DNA of 64,000 bases from Rhodospirillales bacterium (GCA_016712595.1 JADJQT010000001.1:2605424-2669423), one strand, 5' to 3'; counted from the stretch's first letter, positions 46,026 to 55,732 are shown. The notes: a model not told the origin generated them from the letters alone. Numbers and translations are program-made.

Positions 46026-48275
46026 CTATTTTTCGGTTAGGATGACGGTGCTGCCGGTTTGCCCGGCGCGCAGACGGCGCAGATGAAATGCGGCGAGGCC
46101 GTCTTCAGGCGCGCGACCGACGGTGGCAGCAAATGCCGCCTCGGCGGCGGGATCGCCAGCTTCGAGCAGCGCGAACGCCGCCTCATAGGCCCGCAGCGCA
46201 TCGTCATCGACCGCGCCGGGATCCAATGGCTCGAACACCCGGACCGGCTCGGTCTTGCCCTTGAGCAACAAATTTCCGGCCGGCCGGCCGAAGAAGGTTG
46301 CCGATCGCCGCGCCGTTTCCTCGCTGACGCACAGACGAGTGCCGAGATACTTGTTCGCCCCTTCCAGTCGCGCCGCGGTATTGATCGCATCGCCATGCGC
46401 CGTGTAGTCGAAGCGCAGCGCCCCGCCGAAGTTGCCGACGATGGCGATTCCGGAATTGACCCCAATCCTGGTCTGGCCAAAGGCGAGGCCTTCGCTGCGC
46501 TTTTGCCGTGCGAAGTCCTTGGCGAAGCGATCGATTTCCAGCGCGCAGGCGATCGCCCGCTCGGCATGGGCCGGGTCGGCGACCGGCGCTCCGAACATGA
46601 TGTGCACAGCGTCGCCGATAATCTTATCGACGGTCCCGTCGTGAGCAAAGGCAATGCGGATCATGCCGTCGAGGTAGGCATTGAGCGCAGGCACAACCAC
46701 GGCGGGCGGCGTGCGTTCGACCAGGGGGGTGAATCCCTCAAGGTCGGTGAACAAAAAGGTCAGTTCCCGCCGCTCGCCACCGAGCTGCAGCTGGCCGGGG
46801 TCCTCGATCAGCGCATTGACCAGTTTCGGCGAGATGTAGCTGGCGAAGGCCATGCGAATCCAGCGCTGTTCGCGCTCAGTCTGGAGGTGGCGCAGCAGCG
46901 AGGAAACGAAATAGACGGCGATCACCGTCGCTGCCGGAAAAAGGGGATCGAGCAGCAGGCCGACGGCGATGAACGCCTCCCACGAGACGGCGAAAGCGCC
47001 GACGACGCCGGCACCGGCGCACACCGCCGTCCACGTGGGACCGGCGCGGGAGCCGACGGTGAGAACCGTGGCCCCCAGCGCGAGCAACGTCAGGATTTCG
47101 GCTCCTTTCGCCCAGTCGGGTCGGCGCAGGTAGACCTCGTGGATCACCTGCTCGAGCGCCTGCGCATGGAATTCAACTCCGGGAACGTCGTCGCCGAGAG
47201 GGGTCTGATGCACGTCCTGCAGGCCGCGCGCCGTCGAGCCGATAAGCACGATCCGGCCTTCGAGTTCGGCGGGTGGGACCTCGCCGACGATGACTTTCCA
47301 GGCGGGGATAAACCGGCTCGTGACCGGCTTTGAGGCGTAAAGCCAGATCTGGCCGGCTCGGTCGGTCGGAATGCGGTAGGCGCCGATCTGAACCTCATCG
47401 ATACCGTGCCCACCGTCGGCGACTTTGACGACATAAGTATCCGATCCCTGGGCGACGCGCAGTGCCTCAGCGCCGAGAGACGGCAGGATATGTCCGCCGG
47501 CCTGCAGCAACAGCGGCAGACGGCGAATCACACCGCCAGCCGACAGGCTGATGCTAAGAGCGCCGTTGCCCTTCGCCGCGTGCTCGAACATTGGCAACGT
47601 GCCGACGGCGCCCGCCGCTCCTGGCACCGATGCCAGCACCGCTGCCGCTGCCGGCGCATCGTCCGAACCGCCGCCTTCGCCGACGAAGGCAAGCCCGGCC
47701 TTCATTGCCGGCAGCGCAGTCAGGCCAGCCTCGACCAGGGCAAAGCCGGTGACGACGCGCCCGGTGGCCATGGTCGCGGCCAGTTGCTGGTCATAATCGG
47801 GAAGCGCCTCGGCCCCCTCGCCGTGCGAAGATGCCCCTTGCCAGCGCGGCAGAAGCAGGCGCGATGGTGACGTCCGGTCTGGCTCTGCAAGTAGGATGTC
47901 GAGCGCTACGGTGGTCGCGCGCGCATCGTCGAGCTTTTGCAGCAACTCGGCGAGGCGCGAGCGCGGCCACGGCCACTGACCGAGCCGGGCGAGGCTTTCC
48001 TCATCGATATCGACGATTCGCACCGGCGCGTCTCGAGCCACCCGCGGCTCGAGACGCTGGTAGGAATCAAACAGACTCTCACGGACGCCGACCAAGAACG
48101 ACGGCTCGGCGCGGGAGACAAACGCGGCAGCAATGAGGACGATAACGGACACCCAGAAATGCGGGCTGCGGCGAAGACGGGTTGTGCGCCGGCGACCGGC
48201 ACCGCTTCGCTCCCCCCGGCGTTTGGTGGACCCGGGGGACGCACCTGCGTCGTTGGGATCGTTCGGAAAACCCAT
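46026..48275 (-). CDS. CHASE2-domain class III adenylate cyclase
   Basis: Membrane sensor enzyme of about 749 residues from ATG 48275. An N-terminal helix (FWVSVIVLIAAAFVS) leads to a periplasmic CHASE2 domain (VRIVDIDEESLARLGQWPWP; further PSLGAEALRVAQG and GRIVLIGSTARGLQD). Three membrane helices follow near 390-460. The catalytic domain (about 510-690) has metal site FTDLEGFTPL, KIIGDAVHIMFGAP and DYTAHGDAINTAARLEGANK. Lysine and the D-A-I-N-T-A-A-R pattern indicate ATP as substrate. A glutamate/alanine-rich tail ends the protein. It converges with the FecR and lipoprotein genes, a pairing known for CHASE2 sensors. Confidence 0.9.
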   Translation of the reverse strand: MGFPNDPNDAGASPGSTKRRGERSGAGRRRTTRLRRSPHFWVSVIVLIAAAFVSRAEPSFLVGVRESLFDSYQRLEPRVARDAPVRIVDIDEESLARLGQWPWPRSRLAELLQKLDDARATTVALDILLAEPDRTSPSRLLLPRWQGASSHGEGAEALPDYDQQLAATMATGRVVTGFALVEAGLTALPAMKAGLAFVGEGGGSDDAPAAAAVLASVPGAAGAVGTLPMFEHAAKGNGALSISLSAGGVIRRLPLLLQAGGHILPSLGAEALRVAQGSDTYVVKVADGGHGIDEVQIGAYRIPTDRAGQIWLYASKPVTSRFIPAWKVIVGEVPPAELEGRIVLIGSTARGLQDVHQTPLGDDVPGVEFHAQALEQVIHEVYLRRPDWAKGAEILTLLALGATVLTVGSRAGPTWTAVCAGAGVVGAFAVSWEAFIAVGLLLDPLFPAATVIAVYFVSSLLRHLQTEREQRWIRMAFASYISPKLVNALIEDPGQLQLGGERRELTFLFTDLEGFTPLVERTPPAVVVPALNAYLDGMIRIAFAHDGTVDKIIGDAVHIMFGAPVADPAHAERAIACALEIDRFAKDFARQKRSEGLAFGQTRIGVNSGIAIVGNFGGALRFDYTAHGDAINTAARLEGANKYLGTRLCVSEETARRSATFFGRPAGNLLLKGKTEPVRVFEPLDPGAVDDDALRAYEAAFALLEAGDPAAEAAFAATVGRAPEDGLAAFHLRRLRAGQTGSTVILTEK

Positions 48276-48541
48276 CTCACTCGTCCCCGGCGGGATCATA
48301 AACCAACGACGACGCGCCAAGCCGGTCCGTGCGTCGTTCGTGGCGCACTAACAACACTCGCTCGACGCCAAGTCGGTTTCGCTCGGCGGATGTCACGGTA
48401 TCATTGCGAGCTACCGAGGAAAAAAGATAGAATAGGTTGTTGCTTGCGGACTGACTCGCGTGCCCTTCGTATGCAAGCCCACAACGGGTCAAGGGCGACG
48501 GCAGTTCGTACAGGAAGCAATCAACGGATGGGACGAGAAGA

Positions 48542-49015
48542 GTGGGACGCCCTCGCACCTTAATGGTTGCCGTGGTTGCTGTGTTGGGTGTCTCCGCATG
48601 GCCGGCATTGAGTTTCGCAGATAGCGGCTTGCCGCCCGCGCTCCGGCAGCAGATCACTCAGGCTGTGGCAGCATGGTCGGCGACCGGGGACGCGACTAAT
48701 CTCCAGGCGAGCATATCCGATGCGTGCGTCGCATACCCGGAAATCGCCCGTGATATCGTCGCCTACGCTGGCGAGACCGCGGCGAAATCGCGGCCGCCCG
48801 AGCAGTGCCTGGGCGCCGACGCGATGTGCATGCCGCTCGGTGATATTCTCTCGGCGCTTTACGATCAGGCTGGCCGCGGCGGCGGCGAGACGACGGTTTC
48901 GTCACACCCCGGTCCGGTGAACAGCGGGTGCAAGGACAATACCTGCGGCACGCCCTGCCAGCAGACGGGGACCTGCAGTGGCCCTCCCGATCCAGCCAGC
49001 GACACCGCAATCTGA
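48542..49015 (+). CDS. Secreted cysteine-rich protein of unknown function
   Basis: The 157 residues start at GTG 48542, after GAGAAGA, with a signal peptide (MVAVVAVLGVSAWPALSFA); an in-frame ATG eight codons later is possible. The mature half is alanine-rich and helical, with SDACVAYPEIARDIVAYAGE and CLGADAMCMPLG. The C-terminus is small-residue rich with four closely spaced cysteines (CKDNTCGTPCQQTGTC). I do not recognise it. It is divergent from the CHASE2 cyclase and may share its regulation. Confidence 0.65.
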   Translation: MGRPRTLMVAVVAVLGVSAWPALSFADSGLPPALRQQITQAVAAWSATGDATNLQASISDACVAYPEIARDIVAYAGETAAKSRPPEQCLGADAMCMPLGDILSALYDQAGRGGGETTVSSHPGPVNSGCKDNTCGTPCQQTGTCSGPPDPASDTAI

Positions 49016-49183
49016 ACTTGGAACGCCTGGAGGTGAGGTGCGCCAAGCCAAGGGCTTCGTGCGCGGGGCTTAAGGTTTAGCCTCCTGGGTTTGGCGGCAG
49101 TGCTTGGTGACAGCCATCATCATCGTGGACTTGCAGGCGCAGCCGTTGTCGACAGGCCTTGCCAACCGACACCGACGGCTACA

Positions 49184-49209
49184 CCGCCCCGCGTAAGGCG
49201 GCGGGGCGG
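49184..49209. other. GC-rich hairpin between convergent genes
   Basis: CCGCCCCGC and GCGGGGCGG form a 9-bp stem with an 8-base loop, located between the converging secreted-protein gene and SDR gene. There is no T-run on either side, so it is only a possible terminator. Confidence 0.45.
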
Positions 49210-49231
49210 CAGAATTCCGAACAAAGTGATT

Positions 49232-50107
49232 CTAGGCTGCTGAAGCGTCTTGCGGAAAATCAGCGCCCAAAGTGAGCTCGCGCCACGTCTCGAGTTCACC
49301 CGCAAAGGCCTTGAGCTTACCTTGCACGATATTGTAGGCAGGCTTGCCGAGAACGAGGTGGAGCGGCGGATTCGGTGCATCGACGGCGGCGACGATCGCC
49401 CGCGCACCGCGAACCGGATCGCCCGGCTGAGTGCCACTGTAGCCGCTGACAGCCTCGCGCCGCGCGATCGCCGTGGCGGCATAATCGGCGATCGCTGCCT
49501 TCGGTGTTTTCAATGAGCGACCAGCCCAATCGGTCCGGAATGGCCCGGGCTCGACGATCGTCACCTTGATCCCGAGCGGTGCCGTTTCCATCGCCAGCGC
49601 TTCGGAGAGACCTTCGACGGCGAATTTGGTGGCGTTGTAATAGCCGATGCCGGCAAAACCGACGAGACCACCCATCGAAGAAATATTGACGATGTGTCCA
49701 GACCGCCGGGCGCGCATGCCGGGCAGAACCGCACGCGTCATCGCGGCGAGGCCGAAGACGTTGGTCTCGAACATCGCCCTGACTTCATCGTCCTCCCCCT
49801 CCTCCACCGCCGATAGATAGCCGTAGCCGGCGTTGTTGACGAGCACGTCGATGCGGCCGAACACCGCCTCGGCATCCCCGACCGCACGAGCAATCTGCTC
49901 CGGCTGGGTGACGTCGAGCGCGGCGACGCGTGCACCTGCCGCCTCGGCGAAGCCTGCAAGCGACGCGGGATTGCGAGCGGTGACAATTGCCCGCTCACCG
50001 CGCCCCAGCACCTCCTCGGCCAGGACCCGGCCGAAACCGGTCGAGCATCCGGTGATGAACCAGACACGGGATGAGGCCGCCGGCTGGGGCGGGACCGGAG
50101 ACAACAT
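49232..50107 (-). CDS. Short-chain dehydrogenase/reductase
   Basis: The 291 residues start at ATG 50107 after GAGGAG. The Rossmann motif is WFITGCSTGFGRVLAEEVLG (T-G-x3-G-x-G type), with NNAG in DVLVNNAGYGYL. The catalytic triad is INISSMGG (Ser), then YYNATKFAVEGLSEAL (Y-x3-K). The pattern fits classical SDRs with NADP preference; the substrate is unknown. Similar genes are often called oxidoreductases acting on small ketones. A longer frame to 50215 lacks a ribosome site. Confidence 0.92.
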   Translation of the reverse strand: MLSPVPPQPAASSRVWFITGCSTGFGRVLAEEVLGRGERAIVTARNPASLAGFAEAAGARVAALDVTQPEQIARAVGDAEAVFGRIDVLVNNAGYGYLSAVEEGEDDEVRAMFETNVFGLAAMTRAVLPGMRARRSGHIVNISSMGGLVGFAGIGYYNATKFAVEGLSEALAMETAPLGIKVTIVEPGPFRTDWAGRSLKTPKAAIADYAATAIARREAVSGYSGTQPGDPVRGARAIVAAVDAPNPPLHLVLGKPAYNIVQGKLKAFAGELETWRELTLGADFPQDASAA

Positions 50108-50298
50108 GGCCAATCTCCTCACCATGGAACACACCGTCGCGACCGGCAACGGCGCGTAACAAAAGAGCGATGTGCAACGGCGCGAAGCGGCTGCACATCG
50201 CATGTATTCATCCACCGCAGGAATTCCAGTCCCGCGACGCCGCCGCCGCAGCGCACAAGCGCCGGCGGCGGCCGCTCGCAGGCATCGCCTTGATCGTG

Positions 50299-50826
50299 CT
50301 ACTTAACCGAGGTGACCTTACCGGACGCGCCATCGACCGCGACGTCACGCTTGGAACCATCGGCTCTGGCGACAGTCACGTCATAGCTGACGATTTTCCC
50401 ATCTCGATCGACCTCGGCCTCGTACGCCTTGCCACCGGTGTGTTCCTCGGCGATGCCGATCGCCTGTCCCAGCGACGTGGGGGCTGCGCGAACGTTTGCC
50501 GGAGTGAGAATGGTGAAAAGCTTTTCAATCGGCTGATCGGCCGTATCGACAACCTTGCCCGTATCGGCATCAAGGGTGTAGGCTACGAGCGCATTTTGGC
50601 TGAGCACTTTAATTTCGTAGCGCGCAGGGTTGGCATCGGCATCGAAATCGGCTTCGATTGCCTTGCCGTGGCCTTGCTCCTCTGCGGTTTCGATGGCTTG
50701 GACGAGCGTTGTCTTTGCCATGTCGATGGCCTCGATATGCGAAGAGCTGGCGGCAAAGGCGCCGGCGGTGCCCGCCGCGAACAGAAGGGCTCCGAGGATC
50801 GGAGCAGTGAAATTGGTCTTGTGCAT
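50299..50826 (-). CDS. Secreted double-PepSY-domain protein
   Basis: The 175 residues start at ATG 50826, with a signal peptide (FTAPILGALLFAAGTAGAFA). Two PepSY-like modules follow. The first runs through AIETAEEQGHGKAIEADFD and ALVAYTLDADTGKVVDTAD; the second through AIGIAEEHTGGKAYEAEVD and YDVTVARADGSKRDVAVD. PepSY units often inhibit or chaperone periplasmic peptidases. Upstream lies an exact EcfG-type promoter, so the gene should be part of the general stress regulon. No partner is adjacent. Confidence 0.85.
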   Translation of the reverse strand: MHKTNFTAPILGALLFAAGTAGAFAASSSHIEAIDMAKTTLVQAIETAEEQGHGKAIEADFDADANPARYEIKVLSQNALVAYTLDADTGKVVDTADQPIEKLFTILTPANVRAAPTSLGQAIGIAEEHTGGKAYEAEVDRDGKIVSYDVTVARADGSKRDVAVDGASGKVTSVK

Positions 50827-50864
50827 GACGTTTACTCTCGGTTGTTGCAGCTTCAAGCGCAACC

Positions 50865-50890
50865 AACGCCCTTCGCGATCATTTGGTTCC
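50865..50890 (-). promoter_or_regulatory. EcfG-type promoter of the PepSY gene
   Basis: Minus strand reads GGAAC (50890-50886), 17 bases, then CGTT (50868-50865), matching the EcfG consensus exactly. The -10 element is about 39 bases before the ATG, giving a short leader. It is the second exact match in intergenic DNA of this window. Confidence 0.8.
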
Positions 50891-51218
50891 GCGAACGGTC
50901 AGGCGAGTCACCGCCGACGCATTTCAACGATAAACGTTACATTTTGCAGGCTTCGTGCCCTGCCGCCGCTCACACGTGAGTTATTGGCGACCGCTCTTCT
51001 GGCTTCGTGTTATGGTGAAACGCAAGCAGGAGGTTCCATGCGATCGTAGCCTGTCGGCAGCAGATGACGCAGCCTGAGATGGCTGCAAAGCTTATTGAGC
51101 AAAAGCAAAAACGATCGCGAAGCGGCAGGTAGAATGCGACGTGCCGGCGGCCAGCACACAGCCAGCGGCCTGTCGGCGTCGGTGATGACGGTTATGATGC
51201 AAAAGGTGATGACGAGCA
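50891..51218. other. Intergenic region upstream of the cold-shock gene
   Basis: Between the PepSY promoter and the csp start there are 328 bases with no recognisable gene. The part from about 51060 may be a long 5' leader of the cold-shock mRNA, as in other csp genes, but I cannot define a structure. Confidence 0.4.
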
Positions 51219-51866
51219 ATGATGCGAAAAGGTAAGGGCTTTCGGGAACCGAGACGTCGCGGGTTCGACGATGACGAACCATTTTCCCGCGAAGGCCGAG
51301 GAATACGCCCGGCACGCCCATTCGGCGACGTCGCACGAGATGCGGCTCCTGCAGAGGGCCCGATCGTCGACGCGACGGTAAAATGGTTCAATCCCGAAAA
51401 GGGATTCGGCTTCGCCGAGATTGCTGACGGCTCAGGAGACGCCTTCATGCACGTCGCGGCACTCCAGGCGGCGGGCTTCGATTCCGTGCAGCCGGGAGCA
51501 AAGCTTCGCGTGCATGTCGGTCAGGGCGCCAAGGGTCCGCAAATAACCCGCGTACTCGAGGTTGACGAGACCAATATCGCGCCGCCACCGCCACGTCGAA
51601 CCGAGCGGGCTAGCCCAGGCGGTTTTTCCCGCCGTTCGGTCGATGTCTCGAACGCCGTCGACATGGTCGGGACCGTCAAGTGGTTCAACGCGGAAAAGGG
51701 GTTCGGCTTTGTCGCCTGTGACGATGGCGGCAAGGACGTCTTCTTGCATATTTCCGTTCTTGAACGCTCGAACATCCCGCACCTCGCCGAAGGACAGCGG
51801 GTGGCGATGGGCGTCGTCGATACGCCGAAGGGGCGCGAGGCCGTTACGGTCGCCGACGCCGGCTGA
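51219..51866 (+). CDS. Double cold-shock-domain protein
   Basis: The 215 residues hold a basic, disordered N-terminus of about 45 residues and two cold-shock domains. Each has the RNP1-like motif: ATVKWFNPEKGFGFAEI at about 52 and GTVKWFNAEKGFGFVAC at about 150, with DAFMHVAAL and DVFLHISVL as RNP2-like segments. Such two-domain proteins bind single-stranded RNA or DNA and are typical of alphaproteobacteria. The linker is proline/arginine-rich. The start may be ATG 51219 or the next codon. Confidence 0.93.
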   Translation: MMRKGKGFREPRRRGFDDDEPFSREGRGIRPARPFGDVARDAAPAEGPIVDATVKWFNPEKGFGFAEIADGSGDAFMHVAALQAAGFDSVQPGAKLRVHVGQGAKGPQITRVLEVDETNIAPPPPRRTERASPGGFSRRSVDVSNAVDMVGTVKWFNAEKGFGFVACDDGGKDVFLHISVLERSNIPHLAEGQRVAMGVVDTPKGREAVTVADAG

Positions 51867-51996
51867 CGCCGACTTAATTCCCGAACCTTAGAGAAATCGG
51901 CTCCGGGCGAGCCGGCGGATCGCAGTGCGGATCACCTCCGCACGCGGTTCGCGGCTCGCCCGGACACCGGTCGCGCGTTCGAGTTGGAGAGGGACC

Positions 51997-52245
51997 ATGG
52001 CACGCAGAAAACATGACTCGGTCAGCCGCAAAAAGACGGCGGAAGGGGCGTTCGTGCTGTTTGACGTCCTCTACGAGGATGGCTCGCGCAGTTCGAACCG
52101 AAAGGTGCCCCGCGAAGAGGTCGACGGCCTCGACGGGGACGAACCGGCACGGGCGTTGATCGAAGAACAGGACCGAAAGATCGCCGAGCTGTCCGGGCGC
52201 CCTCGCGGCCCGATCAAGACAATCGCCCGCTCGCCCAACCAATAG
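51997..52245 (+). CDS. Small conserved hypothetical protein
   Basis: An 82-residue basic protein starting at ATG 51997 after GGAGAGGG. Sequence contains GAFVLFDVLYEDGSRSSNRK, then VPREEVDGLDGDEPARALIE. It has no signal or membrane segment. It resembles small proteins seen in Rhodospirillales with no assigned function. It lies between the cold-shock gene and mutS and converges with mutS. Confidence 0.7.
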   Translation: MARRKHDSVSRKKTAEGAFVLFDVLYEDGSRSSNRKVPREEVDGLDGDEPARALIEEQDRKIAELSGRPRGPIKTIARSPNQ

Positions 52246-52287
52246 CCCTGGCGAGGGCGGCGATTTTGAGCAAAGGGCACCAGACTG

Positions 52288-54972
52288 TCATGATGGCGCC
52301 CTGCCGATTATGGCCTTCAACGCGTAGAGCAGATCGAGCGCCTCGCGCGGGGTAAGATTATCGGGATCGATCGCCTGCAGGCGCTCCTCGACGGCCGAGG
52401 GGCGCTGTGGTTGGCTTCGCCTTTCGGCCGCCGCGAACAACGGCAGGTCATCGGCGAGGCGGGTTACCGCCGAGGACTGTTCGCCCGTCTCGAGAATTTC
52501 CAGCACCTGCAGCGCGCGTTCCACCGCCGCCGGCGGCAGCCCCGCCAGCCGGGCGACATGGATGCCGTATGAGCGATCCGCCGCCCCGGGGACCACCTCA
52601 TGCAGGAAAACGACGTCGCCTTGCCATTCCTTCACCCGCATCGTCTGGCAGGCGAGCGTCGGCAGTTTCGCCGCCAACGCCGTCAACTCATGATAGTGGG
52701 TGGCGAACAAAGCCCGGCAGCGGTTGACCGCGTGCAGGTGCTCGACCACCGCCCAGGCAATCGACAAACCGTCGAAGGTAGCCGTGCCGCGGCCGATCTC
52801 ATCGAGGATGACAAACGCCCCGGGCCCCGCCTGATTGAGGATCGCCGCGGTTTCGATCATTTCGACCATGAACGTCGAACGGCCGCGGGCAAGGTCGTCG
52901 GCTGCGCCAACCCGCGAGAACAGGCGGTCGACGATGCCGATCCGGGCCCGCTCCGCCGGAACGAACGCACCCATCTGCGCCAACACAGCGATCAGCGCAT
53001 TCTGTCGCAAGAACGTGCTCTTGCCCGCCATGTTGGGGCCGGTCAGCAGCCAGATCCGCCGTTCACGGTCCAACTTCAGGTCATTGGCGACAAACGCGCC
53101 GGTTCCAGAGTCCGCCAGTGCCGCCTCGACCACCGGATGACGGGCGCCATCAACAATAAAGTGCGTCCCCTCCTCGACCAACGGCCGCACCCACCGGCGA
53201 GCGACGGCGAGTTCGGCAAGGGCCGCGGCGACGTCGAGCTCGGCGATCGCACCGGCCGTGGCCGCGATCGGCGCGGCGGCGGCGATCACCGCCTGCGCGA
53301 GCTCATCGAAGACCGCCAGTTCGAGGGCGAGCGCCTCGTCGGCGGCACGGGCGATCCGGGCTTCCAGTTCACCCAGTTCGACGGTCGCGTATCGCTGGGC
53401 GCCGACCATCGACTGCCGCAGGATAAACGGCGATGACGCTCCCTGCGGCAGGCGCTCGGCATGCTTCGACGACACTTCGACGTAGTAGCCGAGCATGCCG
53501 TTGTGGCGAATCTTCAAGGTGGGAATTGCCGTCTGCTCGGCGTAGCGGGTTTCCAAGGCGGCGATCAGCTTGCGGCCGTCGTCGCGCAGACGACGGGCTT
53601 CGTCCACATCCGAGCGAAAGCCACGGGCGACGAAGCCGCCGTCGCGGGGTGAAAGCGGCAGATCGTCCGCGAGCGCCCGGTCCAGCAGATCGGCGACCGC
53701 AGGTTCTTCACCGAGTGCACAAACCGCCTCGGCGATGCCGCAAGCTGGACCGCCCGGCGTTGCCACCGCGATCGCCCGCAGCGCGCCTGCCTGATGGATG
53801 CCGTCGCGGATCGCCGCCATGTCGCGCGGGCCGCCACGCCCCAAGGACAGGCGGGCGAGCGCCCGTTCGAGATCCGGGCAGCGCGTCAGCGCCGCGCGCA
53901 TGCTGGCGCGCAACGCCTCGGCCTCGACGAAGGTCGAGACCATGTCGAGACGCCGGCCGATCTCGCCGGGATCGGTTAGTGGCGCGTTAAGGCGGGCAAG
54001 CAGCAATCGCGCCCCGGGACCAGTCAGCGTGCGATCGAGGATATCGACCAGACTGCCCGAGCGCTCGCCGGCGAGCGTGCGGGTCAGCTCGAGATTGCGC
54101 CGCGTCGCCGCGTCGATCTCCATCACCGCGCCCAGCGCCAGGCGGCGGGGGGCGGCGATTCGCGGGAGCCTGCCCTTTTGCGTCAGTTCGATGTAATCGA
54201 CCAACGCGCCCAGCGCCGCCACCTCGGCCGGACCGAAGGCGCCGAACCCATCGAGCGTCTCGATGCCAAAGAGTACGGTCAGGCGGCGATGCGCCGATGG
54301 CGGATCGAAACGGCTCGCCGGCTGAACGGTCAGGCGCTCACGCCATTCGGTTATGACCGTTGCCAGCCCTGGCTCGCGCAACAGCGGCTCGGCCAGCAGA
54401 AGCTCTCCCGGCTCCAGTCGCGCCAGCGCGGCACCAAGATCGGCGCGACCGAGCGGCTGGGCCTGTAACTCGCCGGTCGATATATCGATCCAGGCGAAAC
54501 CAAACGTGCCCCGTTTCTCGGCAAGCGCGGCGAGATAGTTCGGCCGACGGGCCTCGAGCAGGGTTTCCTCGGTCAAGGTTCCGGCCGTGACGACACGAAC
54601 GACATCGCGGGCGACGATCGCCTTGGCGCCGCGCTTCTTCGCCTCGGCCGGGTCTTCTTGCTGCTCGCAGACGGCGACCTTGAAGCCACGGCGAATCAAT
54701 CGGGCGAGATAGGCCTCGTGCGCGTGCACCGGCACCCCGGCCATCGGAATGTCCTCGCCCGCGTGCTTGCCACGCTTGGTCAGGGCGATGTCGAGAGCGG
54801 CCGCGGCAGTCACCGCGTCGTCGAAGAACAGTTCGTAGAAATCGCCCATCCGGTAGAACAGCAGGCAATCGGGATAGTCCCGCTTGATCGTCCAGTACTG
54901 TGCCATCAGCGGCGTGACGCCAGCGGCCCCGGGCGCGCTTGCGCGCGCGTGTTCAGGCACGCCCTCGGGCAT
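52288..54972 (-). CDS. mutS: DNA mismatch repair protein MutS
   Basis: Recognises base mismatches and small loops and recruits MutL. The 894 residues match the family. Mismatch-binding motif is YRMGDFYELFFDDA (F-x-E) near residue 45. The lever and clamp regions follow. The C-terminal ATPase has Walker A LLTGPNMAGKSTFLRQNAL, Walker B FVILDEIGRGTATFDGLSIA and FATHYHELTAL. The C-terminus ends with LTPREALDLLYALKAI. The ATG at 54972 is used; one 22 codons later is possible. Confidence 0.97.
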   Translation of the reverse strand: MPEGVPEHARASAPGAAGVTPLMAQYWTIKRDYPDCLLFYRMGDFYELFFDDAVTAAAALDIALTKRGKHAGEDIPMAGVPVHAHEAYLARLIRRGFKVAVCEQQEDPAEAKKRGAKAIVARDVVRVVTAGTLTEETLLEARRPNYLAALAEKRGTFGFAWIDISTGELQAQPLGRADLGAALARLEPGELLLAEPLLREPGLATVITEWRERLTVQPASRFDPPSAHRRLTVLFGIETLDGFGAFGPAEVAALGALVDYIELTQKGRLPRIAAPRRLALGAVMEIDAATRRNLELTRTLAGERSGSLVDILDRTLTGPGARLLLARLNAPLTDPGEIGRRLDMVSTFVEAEALRASMRAALTRCPDLERALARLSLGRGGPRDMAAIRDGIHQAGALRAIAVATPGGPACGIAEAVCALGEEPAVADLLDRALADDLPLSPRDGGFVARGFRSDVDEARRLRDDGRKLIAALETRYAEQTAIPTLKIRHNGMLGYYVEVSSKHAERLPQGASSPFILRQSMVGAQRYATVELGELEARIARAADEALALELAVFDELAQAVIAAAAPIAATAGAIAELDVAAALAELAVARRWVRPLVEEGTHFIVDGARHPVVEAALADSGTGAFVANDLKLDRERRIWLLTGPNMAGKSTFLRQNALIAVLAQMGAFVPAERARIGIVDRLFSRVGAADDLARGRSTFMVEMIETAAILNQAGPGAFVILDEIGRGTATFDGLSIAWAVVEHLHAVNRCRALFATHYHELTALAAKLPTLACQTMRVKEWQGDVVFLHEVVPGAADRSYGIHVARLAGLPPAAVERALQVLEILETGEQSSAVTRLADDLPLFAAAERRSQPQRPSAVEERLQAIDPDNLTPREALDLLYALKAIIGRAPS

Positions 54973-55204
54973 CGGTGGGTGTGGCGGGGCGGGAGGCGTG
55001 GATGGCAGCGCCTCCGCCGGGAGCCGGGAGAAACGATCGTCGGGCAGAGCGGTTACTCACGCGGAAGATCCGATCGGCGAAGACTAGCACGACTGTCCGG
55101 CAGCGGAACGCCACGTCGCGCGCCACGCGCCGGCCTGGCTCGAAGCGCTGGTCATCGCCGGCGCGGATACGGCACAATGCCAAGGACAGAACAAGGATGC
55201 GGTG

Positions 55205-55732
55205 ATGGCGGACGCAACAACGCAGAACGATGGCGAGGTGGTCGGGCTGTTTACCGAACGCCAGCCCTTCGAGCGGGCAGTAGCCAATCTGCTGGAGGCG
55301 GGATTCGGGCGCGCCGACCTTAGCGTGCTCGCGTCACATGAATCGATAGACGCCGCCGGGCGACCCGGCCGCTCATGGCGCGAGGTGACGCTGGCGCTGG
55401 TGGGCGAGCTGAAATACGAAGGTCCGCTCATCGCCGCCGGTGCGATCTTCCTCGCCGGAGGGACGATCGCCGCCACCATCGCTGCGATCATCGGCGCCGC
55501 AGTCGGCGGCATCGCCGCCAAGGACCTATTAGAAGAGGTCACCGCCACGCCGCACACTGAGGACTTTGCCCGCTCGCTCGCGGCCGGCAGCGTCATCTTG
55601 TGGGTGCGCACGGCCGATGCGTCCGGCGAACAACGGGCCCGGGCAATCCTGAGCGATAACGGCGCCGCCAACATTCACGTCGCGCGGCCCGGCGCCGTCT
55701 CGTCATCCGCGATGACGGAAACGGCTCGTTGA
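55205..55732 (+). CDS. Stress-protein-like membrane protein (YflT/GspM type)
   Basis: The 175 residues begin with VVGLFTERQPFERAVANLLE and FGRADLSVLASHESI, typical of the ferredoxin-like general-stress YflT domain. A glycine-zipper-like hydrophobic stretch follows (AAGAIFLAGGTIAATIAAII, then GAAVGGIAAKDLLEE). After that comes a second small alpha-beta segment (SVILWVRTADASGEQRARAI). This type of protein is associated with stress response, though no EcfG promoter is found here (GGAAC upstream lacks CGTT at the right distance). It starts at ATG 55205, with GTG 55202 next to it. Confidence 0.72.
   Translation: MADATTQNDGEVVGLFTERQPFERAVANLLEAGFGRADLSVLASHESIDAAGRPGRSWREVTLALVGELKYEGPLIAAGAIFLAGGTIAATIAAIIGAAVGGIAAKDLLEEVTATPHTEDFARSLAAGSVILWVRTADASGEQRARAILSDNGAANIHVARPGAVSSSAMTETAR

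Noticed and set aside
55104..55130. GGAAC upstream of the YflT-like stress gene
   Set aside because: At 16 and 17 bases the following tetramers are not CGTT, so it is not an EcfG promoter.
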